A stretch of 37,870 nt of DNA from Bradyrhizobium sp. NAS80.1 (GTDB lineage: Bacteria > Pseudomonadota > Alphaproteobacteria > Rhizobiales > Xanthobacteraceae). How positions within the stretch are numbered: the first letter of the stretch is position 1; each line of letters starts with the position of its first letter. Below, in pieces: positions 24,284 to 32,452 of the stretch. The position numbers and the translations under genes are program-made. The notes under the pieces are model-generated. The model was not told the origin of the DNA, searched no databases, and saw only the letters and a list, made by a program, of their open reading frames with translations. Where the stretch lies: contig NZ_LGHL01000202.1 of assembly GCF_001908205.1 (NCBI RefSeq), positions 1 to 37,870 on the forward strand, read 5' to 3'.

Positions 24284-25008
24284 GCCAGCCGATGACCGCC
24301 ATGATCGACGTCACTGATGCCAAGAAGACCTTTACGATGCACCTGCAGGGTGGCATCGAATTGCCGGTGGTCCGCGGCGTGACCTTCCACGTCAACCCGG
24401 GCGAATGCGTCGTGCTGTCGGGGCCGTCCGGCGCGGGCAAGTCGTCGATCCTGAAGATGATCTTCGGCAACTATCGTTGCGACTCCGGCCGCATCGGCAT
24501 CCGCCATCGCGGTGCGCTGATCGATCTCGCCACGGCCGAGCCGCGGCAGGTGCTCAACATCCGCCGCTCGACCATCGGCTATGTCAGCCAGTTCCTGCGC
24601 GCGGTACCGCGCGTTGCGACCATCGACGTCGTCGCCGAACCCCTGATCGTGAACGGCTTGGCACGCAGCGATGCACAGCAGCGGGCAGGCGAGCTCCTGC
24701 ATCGTCTCAATATCCCCGAGCGGCTCTGGCAGCTTCCGCCCGCCACCTTCTCCGGCGGCGAGCAGCAGCGCGTCAACATCGCGCGCGGCTTCATCTCGGA
24801 CCTGCCGATCCTGCTGCTGGACGAGCCGACCGCCTCGCTCGACGCTGCAAATCGCGCTGTCGTGGTCGAGCTGGTTGCCGAGAAGAAGCGCCAGGGCGTC
24901 GCCATGGTCGCGATTGTGCATGACGACGAGATCCGCCATTTGATTGCCGACCGCATTGTCGACGTCACCAGCTTCGCCGCCGCGGCCTGGAGGAAGACAA
25001 GGAAATGA
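24280..25008 (+). CDS. phnL: C-P lyase accessory ATPase PhnL
   Basis: A 242-aa ABC-type ATPase, partner of PhnK and required in vivo for C-P lyase action. Walker A GPSGAGKSS, the segment STIGYVSQFLRAVPRVATIDVVAEPL (typical of PhnL), signature FSGGEQQRVNIARGF, Walker B ILLLDEP and IVHDDEIRHLIADR are present. It starts in ATGA overlapping the phnK stop and ends overlapping the phnM start in the same way. Confidence 0.95.
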   Translation: MSQPMTAMIDVTDAKKTFTMHLQGGIELPVVRGVTFHVNPGECVVLSGPSGAGKSSILKMIFGNYRCDSGRIGIRHRGALIDLATAEPRQVLNIRRSTIGYVSQFLRAVPRVATIDVVAEPLIVNGLARSDAQQRAGELLHRLNIPERLWQLPPATFSGGEQQRVNIARGFISDLPILLLDEPTASLDAANRAVVVELVAEKKRQGVAMVAIVHDDEIRHLIADRIVDVTSFAAAAWRKTRK

Positions 25009-26162
25009 ACGCCAAGCCGAAGGAAACCGTGATCGCCAACGCCAGGATCGTGCTGGCTGACCGGATGATCGAACAGGGCTGGCTTGCTCTTGCCGATGGA
25101 CGCATTGCCGAGATCGGCGAGGGCAGGGCGCCCGCGGGCGCGGAGGATGCTGGTGGCGACCTGATCATGCCGGGCCTGATCGAGCTCCACACCGACCATC
25201 TCGAAGCGCATTATGTGCCCCGCCCAAAGGTGTTCTGGAATCCGGTCGCGGCCGTCATCTCCTATGACGGCCAGCTCGCCACATCAGGCATCACGACCGT
25301 GTTCGACTCGCTCCGGGTCTGGCGCGAGGACGGCGCCGAGGAAGTCGATGGCCGCGCCGGCGTGCTCGCCGCCGCGATCACCACCGCGCGAGACGCCGCC
25401 CTGCTGCGTGCCGACCACTTCCTGCATCTGCGCTGCGAAATCCCGATGCCGAGCGTGGTCGAGGAGGCCAAGGAGCTGATCGATCGTCCCGACGTCCGGC
25501 TGATGTCGTTGATGGACCATACCCCCGGCCAGCGCCAGTTCCGCGACGAGGTCAAGCTGCGCGACTACTATCGCGGCAAGGGTGGCGGCAAGACCGATGC
25601 CGAGCTCGACGAGCTGTTTGCGAAACGCTTCGAGTATCAGAAGGCCTATGCCGCGACCAACATGCGCCAGATCGTTGCGCTGGCGCATGAGTATAAGATC
25701 CCGCTCGCCAGCCATGACGACACCACCGAGGAGAACGTCGCGGACGCCGTGCGCGATCGCGTTTCCGTGGCGGAATTCCCGACCACGCTGGAGGCTGCGC
25801 GCGGCCTGCATCAGGCCGGCATCGACATTTTGATGGGCGCACCGAACGTCGTGCGCGGCGGCTCGCATTCCGGCAACATCGCCGCGGTCGATCTCGCCCG
25901 CGAAGGCCTGCTCGACATCTTGTCGTCGGACTACATCCCGTCGAGCCTTTTGATGGGCGCGCTGCAGTTGCCTGAGCATGTGCCGGCGATCAGCCTTCCT
26001 GCGGCGGTTCGTACTGTTACGAAGACGCCCGCCGAGGCGGTCGGCCTGTCCGATCGCGGCGAGGTCGCGGTCGGCAAGCGCGCCGACCTGATCCGTGTGC
26101 ATGTCGCGGGCAGCGTTCCCGTGGTCCGCAGCGTCTGGCGCGAAGGGCGCCGTGTCGCATGA
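25005..26162 (+). CDS. phnM: Alpha-D-ribose 1-methylphosphonate 5-triphosphate diphosphatase PhnM
   Basis: A 385-aa metal-dependent amidohydrolase that turns the 5-triphosphate into the 5-phosphate, giving the PhnJ substrate. It has the canonical motif MPGLIELHTDHLE (H62, D64), PRPKVFWNP, LHLRCEIPMP, LMSLMDHTPGQRQF, LASHDDTTEENV, MGAPNVVRGGSHSG and LDILSSDYIPSSLL, very close to E. coli PhnM. It is the operon copy; a divergent paralog lies at 13764-14957. It overlaps phnL and phnN by four bases each. Confidence 0.96.
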   Translation: MNAKPKETVIANARIVLADRMIEQGWLALADGRIAEIGEGRAPAGAEDAGGDLIMPGLIELHTDHLEAHYVPRPKVFWNPVAAVISYDGQLATSGITTVFDSLRVWREDGAEEVDGRAGVLAAAITTARDAALLRADHFLHLRCEIPMPSVVEEAKELIDRPDVRLMSLMDHTPGQRQFRDEVKLRDYYRGKGGGKTDAELDELFAKRFEYQKAYAATNMRQIVALAHEYKIPLASHDDTTEENVADAVRDRVSVAEFPTTLEAARGLHQAGIDILMGAPNVVRGGSHSGNIAAVDLAREGLLDILSSDYIPSSLLMGALQLPEHVPAISLPAAVRTVTKTPAEAVGLSDRGEVAVGKRADLIRVHVAGSVPVVRSVWREGRRVA

Positions 26163-26755
26163 GCGAGACCATGGCCATGGCGCCTGAGCAGGCGGACGGG
26201 ATCGGACCCGGGCGGCTCGTGCTCGTGGTCGGTCCGAGCGGCGCCGGCAAGGACACGCTGTTGCGGCTCGCGCGGGCGGCCTGCAGCGACGATCACGAAA
26301 TCGTCTTCCCGCGCCGTATTGTGACGCGCAAATCGTCCGTCGACGAAGACAATGTCGCGCTCAGTGCTGACGAATTCAGCCGCGCGCAGGAGCATGGCGA
26401 TTTCGCCGTGCACTGGGAGGCGCACGGGCATTCCTACGCTCTGCCGCGCGAGATCAACGACGATATCCGCGCCGGGCGCGCGGTCGTCGCCAATGTCTCG
26501 CGCACGGTAATAGGCGCGCTGCGCCAGGCCTACGCCAGTGTCGTGGTCGTCGCGATCACGGCGCCGCCGGATGTGCTGGCGCAGCGGCTTGCCGCGCGGG
26601 CGCGGCACAGCGACGGCAACATCGCCGACCGTCTCGCGCGCAATGTGAGCGACGCATCGGCCAATGCCGATGTCACCATTCTCAACGCCGGCAGCGCGGA
26701 GTATCACAGCCGCCAGCTCGTGCGCGTCATTAGGAATGAATGCTGGCACGAATAG
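26159..26755 (+). CDS. phnN: Ribose 1,5-bisphosphate phosphokinase PhnN
   Basis: A 198-aa kinase of the guanylate-kinase-like fold that makes PRPP from ribose 1,5-bisphosphate, the last step of C-P lyase carbon salvage. P-loop GPSGAGKDT is at about 28-36; FPRRIVTRKSS and HWEAHGHSYALPREI follow, as in PhnN. About 15 residues precede the usual start of the fold, so the ATG at 26171 or later could also be used, but ATG 26159 gives the four-base overlap with phnM seen throughout the operon. Confidence 0.93.
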   Translation: MSETMAMAPEQADGIGPGRLVLVVGPSGAGKDTLLRLARAACSDDHEIVFPRRIVTRKSSVDEDNVALSADEFSRAQEHGDFAVHWEAHGHSYALPREINDDIRAGRAVVANVSRTVIGALRQAYASVVVVAITAPPDVLAQRLAARARHSDGNIADRLARNVSDASANADVTILNAGSAEYHSRQLVRVIRNECWHE

Positions 26756-26777
26756 CTGGCACAACTAGGAGATTGGA

Positions 26778-27389
26778 ATGTCTGTGATTGAAACGGTCGA
26801 ACAGCTAGAGGCCATCTACGGCGCCACCAATGACGCCTCGACCGTGAAAGTCGCTGACCACGTCACGCCGCTCTACCGCATCTTCATCGAGAAGGCGCCA
26901 TTCGCCGCGCTCGCGACCATCGGGCCCGAAGGCATCGACTGCTCGCCGCGCGGCGATCTCCCCGGCTTCGTCCGCATTCATGATCCGAAGACGCTGATGC
27001 TGCCCGATCGCCGCGGCAACAACCGGGTCGATTCCTTGCGCAACATCGTGCGCGACCCGCGCGTGTCGCTGATGTTCCTGATCCCCGGTTCCGGCAACGC
27101 GGTCCGGGCCAACGGCCGCGCGCATATCTTGATCGATCCGGAGCTGCTGGCTTCCTTCAAGGTCGAGGGCAAGGCGCCGCGTAGCGTGATGGTGATGAAT
27201 GTTGAGGAAATCTACTTCCAGTGCGCCCGCGCGATCGTCCGCTCCGACCTCTGGAATCCCGACAAGCGCGTCGATCCCAAGACGCTGCCGACGCCCGGCC
27301 AGATCCTCGCCGAGATGAGCCAGAACAAAGTGGGCGGCGCGGAATACGACCGCATCTGGCCGGAACGCGCCGCCGCGACGATGTGGTGA
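26778..27389 (+). CDS. Pyridoxamine 5'-phosphate oxidase-fold (FMN-binding) protein
   Basis: A 203-aa split-barrel protein of the PPOX superfamily, close to the MSMEG_1061-type FMN-dependent flavoproteins. APFAALATIGPEGIDCSPRGD and FVRIHDPKTLMLPDRRGNNR with the DSLRNIVRDPRVSLMFLIPG stretch form the flavin-binding half-barrel; the middle has NVEEIYFQCARAIVRSDLW. It lies 22 bp after phnN with a good AGGAG, so it may be transcribed with the C-P lyase operon. A redox task in phosphonate use is not established; it might also be an unrelated passenger. Confidence 0.88.
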   Translation: MSVIETVEQLEAIYGATNDASTVKVADHVTPLYRIFIEKAPFAALATIGPEGIDCSPRGDLPGFVRIHDPKTLMLPDRRGNNRVDSLRNIVRDPRVSLMFLIPGSGNAVRANGRAHILIDPELLASFKVEGKAPRSVMVMNVEEIYFQCARAIVRSDLWNPDKRVDPKTLPTPGQILAEMSQNKVGGAEYDRIWPERAAATMW

Positions 27390-27406
27390 GTGTCTGTGCT
27401 CTCTCG

Positions 27407-27547
27407 TCTCCCTCGCCCCGCTCTTGCGGGGAGAGGGCGGGGTGAGGGGCCTCTCTCCAAGCGTGAGATCGTCGTGGGACCTGTACCCCCTCACCCGGAT
27501 TGCATCTTCGATGCAATCCGACCTCTCCCCGCAAGCGGGGCGAGGTG
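27407..27547. repeat. Composite dispersed repeat, inverted copy (modules B' and A')
   Basis: B' (27407-27449) and A' (27486-27547) are the reverse complement of the modules at 19418-19564, in the order expected for inversion of the whole element; A' matches A at 59 of 62 positions. The region separates the convergent PPOX and SDR genes. The 36-bp spacer is unrelated to that of the other copy. Confidence 0.8.
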
Positions 27548-27574
27548 AAAAAAGAGCGCCGCGACGCTAGGGGC

Positions 27575-28306
<732 letters not shown>

Positions 28307-28563
28307 CTCTGGAACCTCCCAAATTGTCCGCCGGTGGTTGCTAGAAGCGTATCATGCGGGTCGCACGCCGGTGTTGAACTCATCGCGAGATGAATCAGGT
28401 TGTCAGCTCTTGCTGCTGGAGAAGCGCCCCAGCGTGTGGATCGCAAATATGGATAGCCATTTCATTGACCAGCTGCGCCATCGGCTCGATACTCGAGGCA
28501 TCGAAACTGCTCCTAGACCGAAGCTGCAACATGAGAACCGATCACCAGCGTAATCCAGGCGAC

Positions 28564-28626
28564 ATGCACGAATGCATGACGCGGCGCTGTTTCTCAGCGG
28601 CAACGGGCGCCTGTTGTTGTTGCTGA
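28564..28626 (+). CDS. Poly-cysteine leader peptide, candidate cysteine-responsive attenuator
   Basis: A 20-codon ORF, MHECMTRRCFSAATGACCCC, ends with four consecutive Cys codons (TGT TGT TGT TGC, 28612-28623) right before TGA. Six of its 20 residues are Cys, which is far from chance for this genome. It lies 71 bp before a small gene and an SsuA-like sulfonate-binding protein, i.e. a sulfur-uptake unit. Short poly-Cys ORFs act as cysteine-sensing attenuators before sulfur genes in mycobacteria; a like role here is inferred. AGG lies six bases before the ATG. The frame is open further up (to an ATG at 28390), and ATG 28576 is another possible start. Confidence 0.65.
   Translation: MHECMTRRCFSAATGACCCC
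28595..28625 (+). promoter_or_regulatory. RNA hairpin whose 3' arm is the poly-Cys codon run
   Basis: CAGCGGCAAC (28595-28604) can pair over ten positions with GUUGUUGCUG (28616-28625), counting two G-U pairs, around an 11-base loop. The 3' arm consists of the Cys codons and the stop. A ribosome stalled for lack of Cys-tRNA would hold the stem open; one that finishes and leaves would let it form. Folding was done by eye. Confidence 0.55.
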
Positions 28627-28670
28627 TCCCCGCCTAGCAGCATCTCTCACCGCAATTCCCAAGACAGGAA

Positions 28671-28686
28671 CGCCGAAATTCCGGCG
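28671..28686 (+). promoter_or_regulatory. Small hairpin just before the downstream start codon
   Basis: CGCCG (28671-28675) pairs with CGGCG (28682-28686), ending 11 bases before the ATG at 28698. It could mask the ribosome site. CGGCG at 28582-28586 in the leader ORF could compete for the same CGCCG, giving a possible switch. This is inference from eye folding. Confidence 0.3.
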
Positions 28687-28697
28687 AACGAGCAGTC

Positions 28698-28919
28698 ATG
28701 TCCCAATCCCAGTCGAACGCCTACATCATCGAGATCCACGACCGCGCCGCCGGCATCATCACAAGAGATGAGCGCGGCTTCCGTTTCTTTTCCTCCGAGC
28801 GCCTGTTCGACAGTCTCGAAGGCCGGCAGTTCCGCTCGGCCCGCGAAGCGGAACGTGCCGCCCGCGCCGTATTCTCCGAGCGGAGCCGGCGCGCGATTTC
28901 CCCATTCCTCACCAACTGA
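28698..28919 (+). CDS. Small hypothetical protein upstream of sulfonate-binding protein
   Basis: A 73-aa polar protein of unknown function. It reads as beta-rich at the start (AYIIEIHDRAAGIITRDE, then GFRFFSSE) and helical and Arg-rich afterwards (SAREAERAARAVFSER). No signal peptide, membrane helix or metal motif is seen. It lies between the poly-Cys leader and the binding-protein gene, 22 bp before the latter, so it is probably the first full gene of the unit. The ribosome site is weak, which fits control of its translation by the leader RNA. I recall similar small genes beside sulfonate transporters in Bradyrhizobium. Confidence 0.65.
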   Translation: MSQSQSNAYIIEIHDRAAGIITRDERGFRFFSSERLFDSLEGRQFRSAREAERAARAVFSERSRRAISPFLTN

Positions 28920-28941
28920 ACCCGACGCAAAGGATCGCAAC

Positions 28942-29895
28942 ATGATTGCACGACGACATCTTCTGACCGCAGCGCTGCTGCTCGCGACTGCCCTCGCCGC
29001 ACCCGTGCATGCCGAGGACAAGCCGGCGGAAATTCGCATCGGCACCCAGAAGGGCGGCTTCTTCCCGGCCGTGCGCCAGCGTCAAACGCTCGAAACTGCC
29101 TTCAAGCCGCTCGGCATCGAGATCAAGTGGATCGACTTCCAGTTCGGGCCGCCGTTGCTGGAGGCCATCAATGTCGGTAGCGTTGATTTCGGCTTCGTCG
29201 GCGATACACCGCCGATCTTCGCGCAGGCCGGCGGCGCCAAGATCCGCTACGTCGCGGCCGTGAAGTCCGAGGGCGACAATCAGGCCATCATCGTGCCGAA
29301 GGATTCGCCCATCAAGACGCTGGCCGACCTTAGGGGTAAGCGCGTCGCGTTCGGCAAGGGATCGAGCGCGCACAACCTCCTTGTCGCCGCACTCGAGAAG
29401 GCGGGCCTCTCGTGGTCCGACATCACGCCGGCGCCGCTCGCGCCGGCCGATGCGACCGCGGCCTTCGTCAAGGGTTCGGTCGACGCCTGGTCGATCTGGG
29501 ATCCGTATCTGGCGCTCGCCGAGTTGAAGGAGAGCGCCCGTGTTCTTGCCTTCGACAAGGATATCCACACGCCGAATGCCTACTACATCGCCAACACCGA
29601 CTTCGTAGAGAAGTATCCGTCGCTGGTCGCAAAGCTCAACACGACCTTCGCCTCGGAAGGCGTGTGGGCGGAGGCGCATCACGAGGACGTCGCGAAGGCG
29701 CAGGCCGAGGCAACCGGCGTGGATATCGAGGCCGTCCGCCGCTTCGTCAACCGCTCCAGTTATAGCGTGGTGCCGCTCGACGCGGAGGTGATCAAGAGCC
29801 AGCAGGCCGTTGCCGATCGCTTTGCCAGGCTCGGCCTGATCCCGAAGCCGGTCAACGTCTCCGACATCGTCTGGAAGTGGACGCCTGGCTCCTGA
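28942..29895 (+). CDS. Aliphatic sulfonate ABC transporter substrate-binding protein (SsuA-like)
   Basis: A 317-aa periplasmic protein. It has a signal peptide (MIARRHLLTAALLLATALAA, cleavage after VHA at about residue 24) and then the SsuA/TauA/NrtA fold: IRIGTQKGGFFPAVRQRQTLE, WIDFQFGPPLLEAINVGSVD, GDTPPIFAQAGG, LRGKRVAFGKGSSAHNLL, WSIWDPYLAL. This pattern fits alkanesulfonate binding, for sulfur supply. The ATG at 28942 has AAGGA about seven bases upstream. No SsuB ATPase or SsuC permease follows; the next gene is convergent after six bases, so the rest of the transporter must be elsewhere. Confidence 0.9.
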   Translation: MIARRHLLTAALLLATALAAPVHAEDKPAEIRIGTQKGGFFPAVRQRQTLETAFKPLGIEIKWIDFQFGPPLLEAINVGSVDFGFVGDTPPIFAQAGGAKIRYVAAVKSEGDNQAIIVPKDSPIKTLADLRGKRVAFGKGSSAHNLLVAALEKAGLSWSDITPAPLAPADATAAFVKGSVDAWSIWDPYLALAELKESARVLAFDKDIHTPNAYYIANTDFVEKYPSLVAKLNTTFASEGVWAEAHHEDVAKAQAEATGVDIEAVRRFVNRSSYSVVPLDAEVIKSQQAVADRFARLGLIPKPVNVSDIVWKWTPGS

Positions 29896-29901
29896 AGCGG
29901 C

Positions 29902-30684
29902 TCAGCCTTTCAGCGCCGCGAGCAGCTGATCCGGACGTTCGGCCATGATCATGTGGCCGGCGCCCGGCACCACGACGGTCTTCGCGTGCGGGATCGCGGC
30001 CGCGAGCGCCTTGCCCGCCTTCGCCGGGGTCATCATGTCCCGCTCGCCGAGGATAAGCGTGGTTGGTACCTTCACGCTCGCGGCGGCGGTGAGCGCATTC
30101 GCGTAAGCATTGCAGGCGGACAAATCCTTGAACAACACACCCGGCTCGCAAGCCTGAAGCACCGCCTGCGCGCCGCCATGCATCCACAGGCCCGGCGCGA
30201 GGCTGCCGCCGAGTTCGGCCCTGAAGCCGAGTCCCCAGATCGAGACCATGTCGAGGGCGTCCTGCTCGTTGGCTTCGGCTGCCTTTAGCAGATCCGGGCC
30301 GACCGTCATGGTCGCGGCGGTGCCGATCAGGCTCAATGCAGAGACCTTGTCGGGGTGGCGTGCCGCCGTCTCCAGCGAGATCAGCGATCCCATGGAGTGA
30401 CCGATCAGATGCGCCTTCGCGCTGCCAGCCGCATCGAGCAGCGCTGCCGTCCAGTCGGCCATTTCCGCGATGCTCGACAGCGAAGGCCCGGCCGAACGGC
30501 CGTGACCGGGCAGGTCGGGTGCGAGCACGGCAAAGCCGTGATGGGCGAACCAGCGTGTATGCAGCGCCCAGCTCGAATGATCGAAGCCGGCGCCGTGGAT
30601 GAAGGCGACCGCGGGCAGGGACTTGTCGAATTCGCGGCCGCCGGTTGCGACAAACACCTCGGCACCGTTGACGGAAAGCTTCAT
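29902..30684 (-). CDS. Alpha/beta hydrolase
   Basis: A 260-aa alpha/beta-hydrolase-fold enzyme. The oxyanion segment is AFIHGAGFDHSSW (about 27-39), PDLPGHGRS follows, the nucleophile elbow is GHSMGS with Ser97, the acid is probably the Asp in GERDMMTP (about 215), and the His is in PGAGHMIMAE near 243. The substrate is unknown. The start at 30684 lies four bases after the stop of metY, so the two form an operon; a role in sulfur or methionine metabolism is possible but only by position. Confidence 0.88.
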   Translation of the reverse strand: MKLSVNGAEVFVATGGREFDKSLPAVAFIHGAGFDHSSWALHTRWFAHHGFAVLAPDLPGHGRSAGPSLSSIAEMADWTAALLDAAGSAKAHLIGHSMGSLISLETAARHPDKVSALSLIGTAATMTVGPDLLKAAEANEQDALDMVSIWGLGFRAELGGSLAPGLWMHGGAQAVLQACEPGVLFKDLSACNAYANALTAAASVKVPTTLILGERDMMTPAKAGKALAAAIPHAKTVVVPGAGHMIMAERPDQLLAALKG

Positions 30685-30688
30685 GGCT

Positions 30689-31984
30689 TCAGACCTTCTG
30701 CGAGAGGCGCAGCGCTTGGGAGAGATCGTCGATGATGTCGGACGCCGCCTCAATGCCGACCGAGAGCCGCACCAGCTCCTCGCCGACACCGGCGGCCTTG
30801 AGTTGCTCGGCATCCATCTGCTGATGGGTGGTCGAGGCGGGGTGGATCACTAGCGTCTTGGCGTCGCCGACATTGGCGAGATGGCTGATCATACGCAGCG
30901 ATTCGATGAACTTGCGCCCCGCGGGCCGTCCGCCCTTGATGCCGAAGGAGACGATCGAACCGGCCCCGCGTGGCAGCAGTGTCTTGGCAAGCTGATAGTC
31001 GGGATGGGTCTCCAGCGAGGGATGCAGCACCCAGTCGACGGCCTTGTTGGACTTCAGCGCCTCCAGCACCAGGTGCGTATTCTGCATGTGGCGGTCCATC
31101 CGCACGCCGAGCGTCTCCACGCCCTGCAGGAGCTGGAACGCGTTGGTCGGCGACAGGCAGGCGCCGAAATCGCGCAGGCCCTCGGTGCGCGCGCGCATGA
31201 TGAACGCCGCGGTGCCGAACTGCTCGTCGAAGACGATGCCGTGATAGCCGCCATAGGGCTCGGTCAGCACGCCGAACTTGCCGGAGCCGCGCCAGTCGAA
31301 CCGGCCGCCGTCGACGATGGCGCCGCCGATGGCGATACCATGGCCGCCGATCCATTTCGTCGCTGAATGCATCACGATGTCGGCCCCTAGCTCGATGGGC
31401 CGGCTGAGATAGGGCGTGGCAAACGTGTTGTCGATCAGGAGCGGAATCTTTGCATCATGCGCTATGGAGGCGACCTTCGGAATGTCCAGCACCTCCAGTC
31501 CGGGATTGCCGATGGTCTCGCCGATCACCAGCCGTGTGTTCGGCTTGATCGCCGCGCGGAACGCATCGAGATCGCGCGGCTTGACGAAGGTGGTGGTGAT
31601 GCCGAAGCGCGGGAGCGTGTGTGCCAGGAGGTTGATGGTGCCGCCATAGAGCGAGCTCGATGCCACGATGTGATCGCCGGCGTTGAGCAGCGTCGCGATG
31701 GCGAGATGCATCGCGGCCATGCCGCTGGCGGTACAGATCGCACCGACGCCGCCTTCCAGCGCCGCGAGCCGTTCCTCGAGCACGCCCGTGGTCGGATTGG
31801 AGATGCGCGTATAAATGTGGCCGGCGCGCTCGAGATTGAACAGCGCTGCCGCGTGATCGGAATCCTGGAACACGTAAGACGTGGTCTGGTAGATCGGCAC
31901 CGCGCGGGCCCCGGTCGCGGGATCCGGATGCTGGCCCGCGTGCAGGCTCAGGGTCTCGAAGGCGGGCGGCTTGGGCGCGGGCAT
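30689..31984 (-). CDS. metY: O-acetylhomoserine sulfhydrylase (MetY-type)
   Basis: A 431-aa PLP enzyme of the Cys/Met metabolism family, cytosolic. It makes homocysteine from O-acetylhomoserine and sulfide. The PLP lysine is K210 in MHSATKWIGGHG; YTRISNPTTGVLEERLAALEGG, IYQTTSYVF and the C-terminal VGDAKTLVIHPASTTHQQM with LVRLSVGIE are typical of the O-acetylhomoserine branch, which is longer than MetB/MetZ. The start at 31984 has GAGG about nine bases upstream; an in-frame ATG at 32029 would add 15 residues without homology. A GGCGG-CTT-CCGCC hairpin (32006-32018) stands in the leader. No SAM riboswitch was recognised. Confidence 0.93.
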   Translation of the reverse strand: MPAPKPPAFETLSLHAGQHPDPATGARAVPIYQTTSYVFQDSDHAAALFNLERAGHIYTRISNPTTGVLEERLAALEGGVGAICTASGMAAMHLAIATLLNAGDHIVASSSLYGGTINLLAHTLPRFGITTTFVKPRDLDAFRAAIKPNTRLVIGETIGNPGLEVLDIPKVASIAHDAKIPLLIDNTFATPYLSRPIELGADIVMHSATKWIGGHGIAIGGAIVDGGRFDWRGSGKFGVLTEPYGGYHGIVFDEQFGTAAFIMRARTEGLRDFGACLSPTNAFQLLQGVETLGVRMDRHMQNTHLVLEALKSNKAVDWVLHPSLETHPDYQLAKTLLPRGAGSIVSFGIKGGRPAGRKFIESLRMISHLANVGDAKTLVIHPASTTHQQMDAEQLKAAGVGEELVRLSVGIEAASDIIDDLSQALRLSQKV

Positions 31985-32136
31985 GCGTGGCCTCGTTGGT
32001 CGGTCGGCGGAAGCCGCCTTGTGCCACAAAAAAGCGGGTCACGTCAGCCCATTGACAGCGCCGTATGACGACGCGCAGCGCTATGCGACAGGCTGTGAAT
32101 GAATCGGCGTTGGAGCCGGGTACGAACCATCTCCGG

Positions 32137-32288
32137 CGTCATCGCGAGGAGCCCGCGAAAGATTGCGCAGCAATTTTGCGCTGGTGCGACGAAGCAATCC
32201 AGACTGTCTCCGCGGAGGCATTCTGGATTGCTTCGCGGAGCCTGTCATCGGGCCGCGCTACGCGCGGACCCGGTGGCTCGCAATGACG
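32137..32288. repeat. Dispersed palindromic repeat
   Basis: The gap 31985-32452 between the metY and chemoreceptor genes contains a 152-bp element with imperfect terminal repeats (CGTCATCGCGAG and CTCGCAATGACG) and an inner 14-bp perfect inverted repeat, CGAAGCAATCCAGA (32190-32203) and TCTGGATTGCTTCG (32222-32235). This matches a very frequent Bradyrhizobium intergenic repeat. Outside it the gap holds the metY leader and the chemoreceptor promoter region. Confidence 0.82.
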
Positions 32289-32452
32289 ACCGCGGCTCGC
32301 GTTAATCCTTCGGTAAGACCGGAGACGCTGCATGGCAATTTCGTGGCGTAACTGAGTTCTTAACGAATTGCCTCTAACTTGCGCATTCCCACCTCGTGAT
32401 AGCCTGCGCACTGATCTTCGCGTGCGGCGTCCAGCAACACCGAAGAGGCAGA

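Noticed and set aside
28390..28563. Upstream extension of the poly-Cys leader frame to a 78-codon ORF
   Set aside because: The frame is open, but it shows no domain and its composition is irregular; the 20-codon 3' part with the Cys run is the simpler functional unit.
31455..32042. Alternative minus-strand frame starting with GTG at 32042 through the metY start
   Set aside because: It overlaps metY in another frame and has no homology; metY itself has a good ribosome site at 31984.
31985..32140. SAM riboswitch before metY
   Set aside because: A small GGCGG/CCGCC hairpin is present, but I could not find the conserved core of SAM-I, SAM-II or SAH riboswitches.
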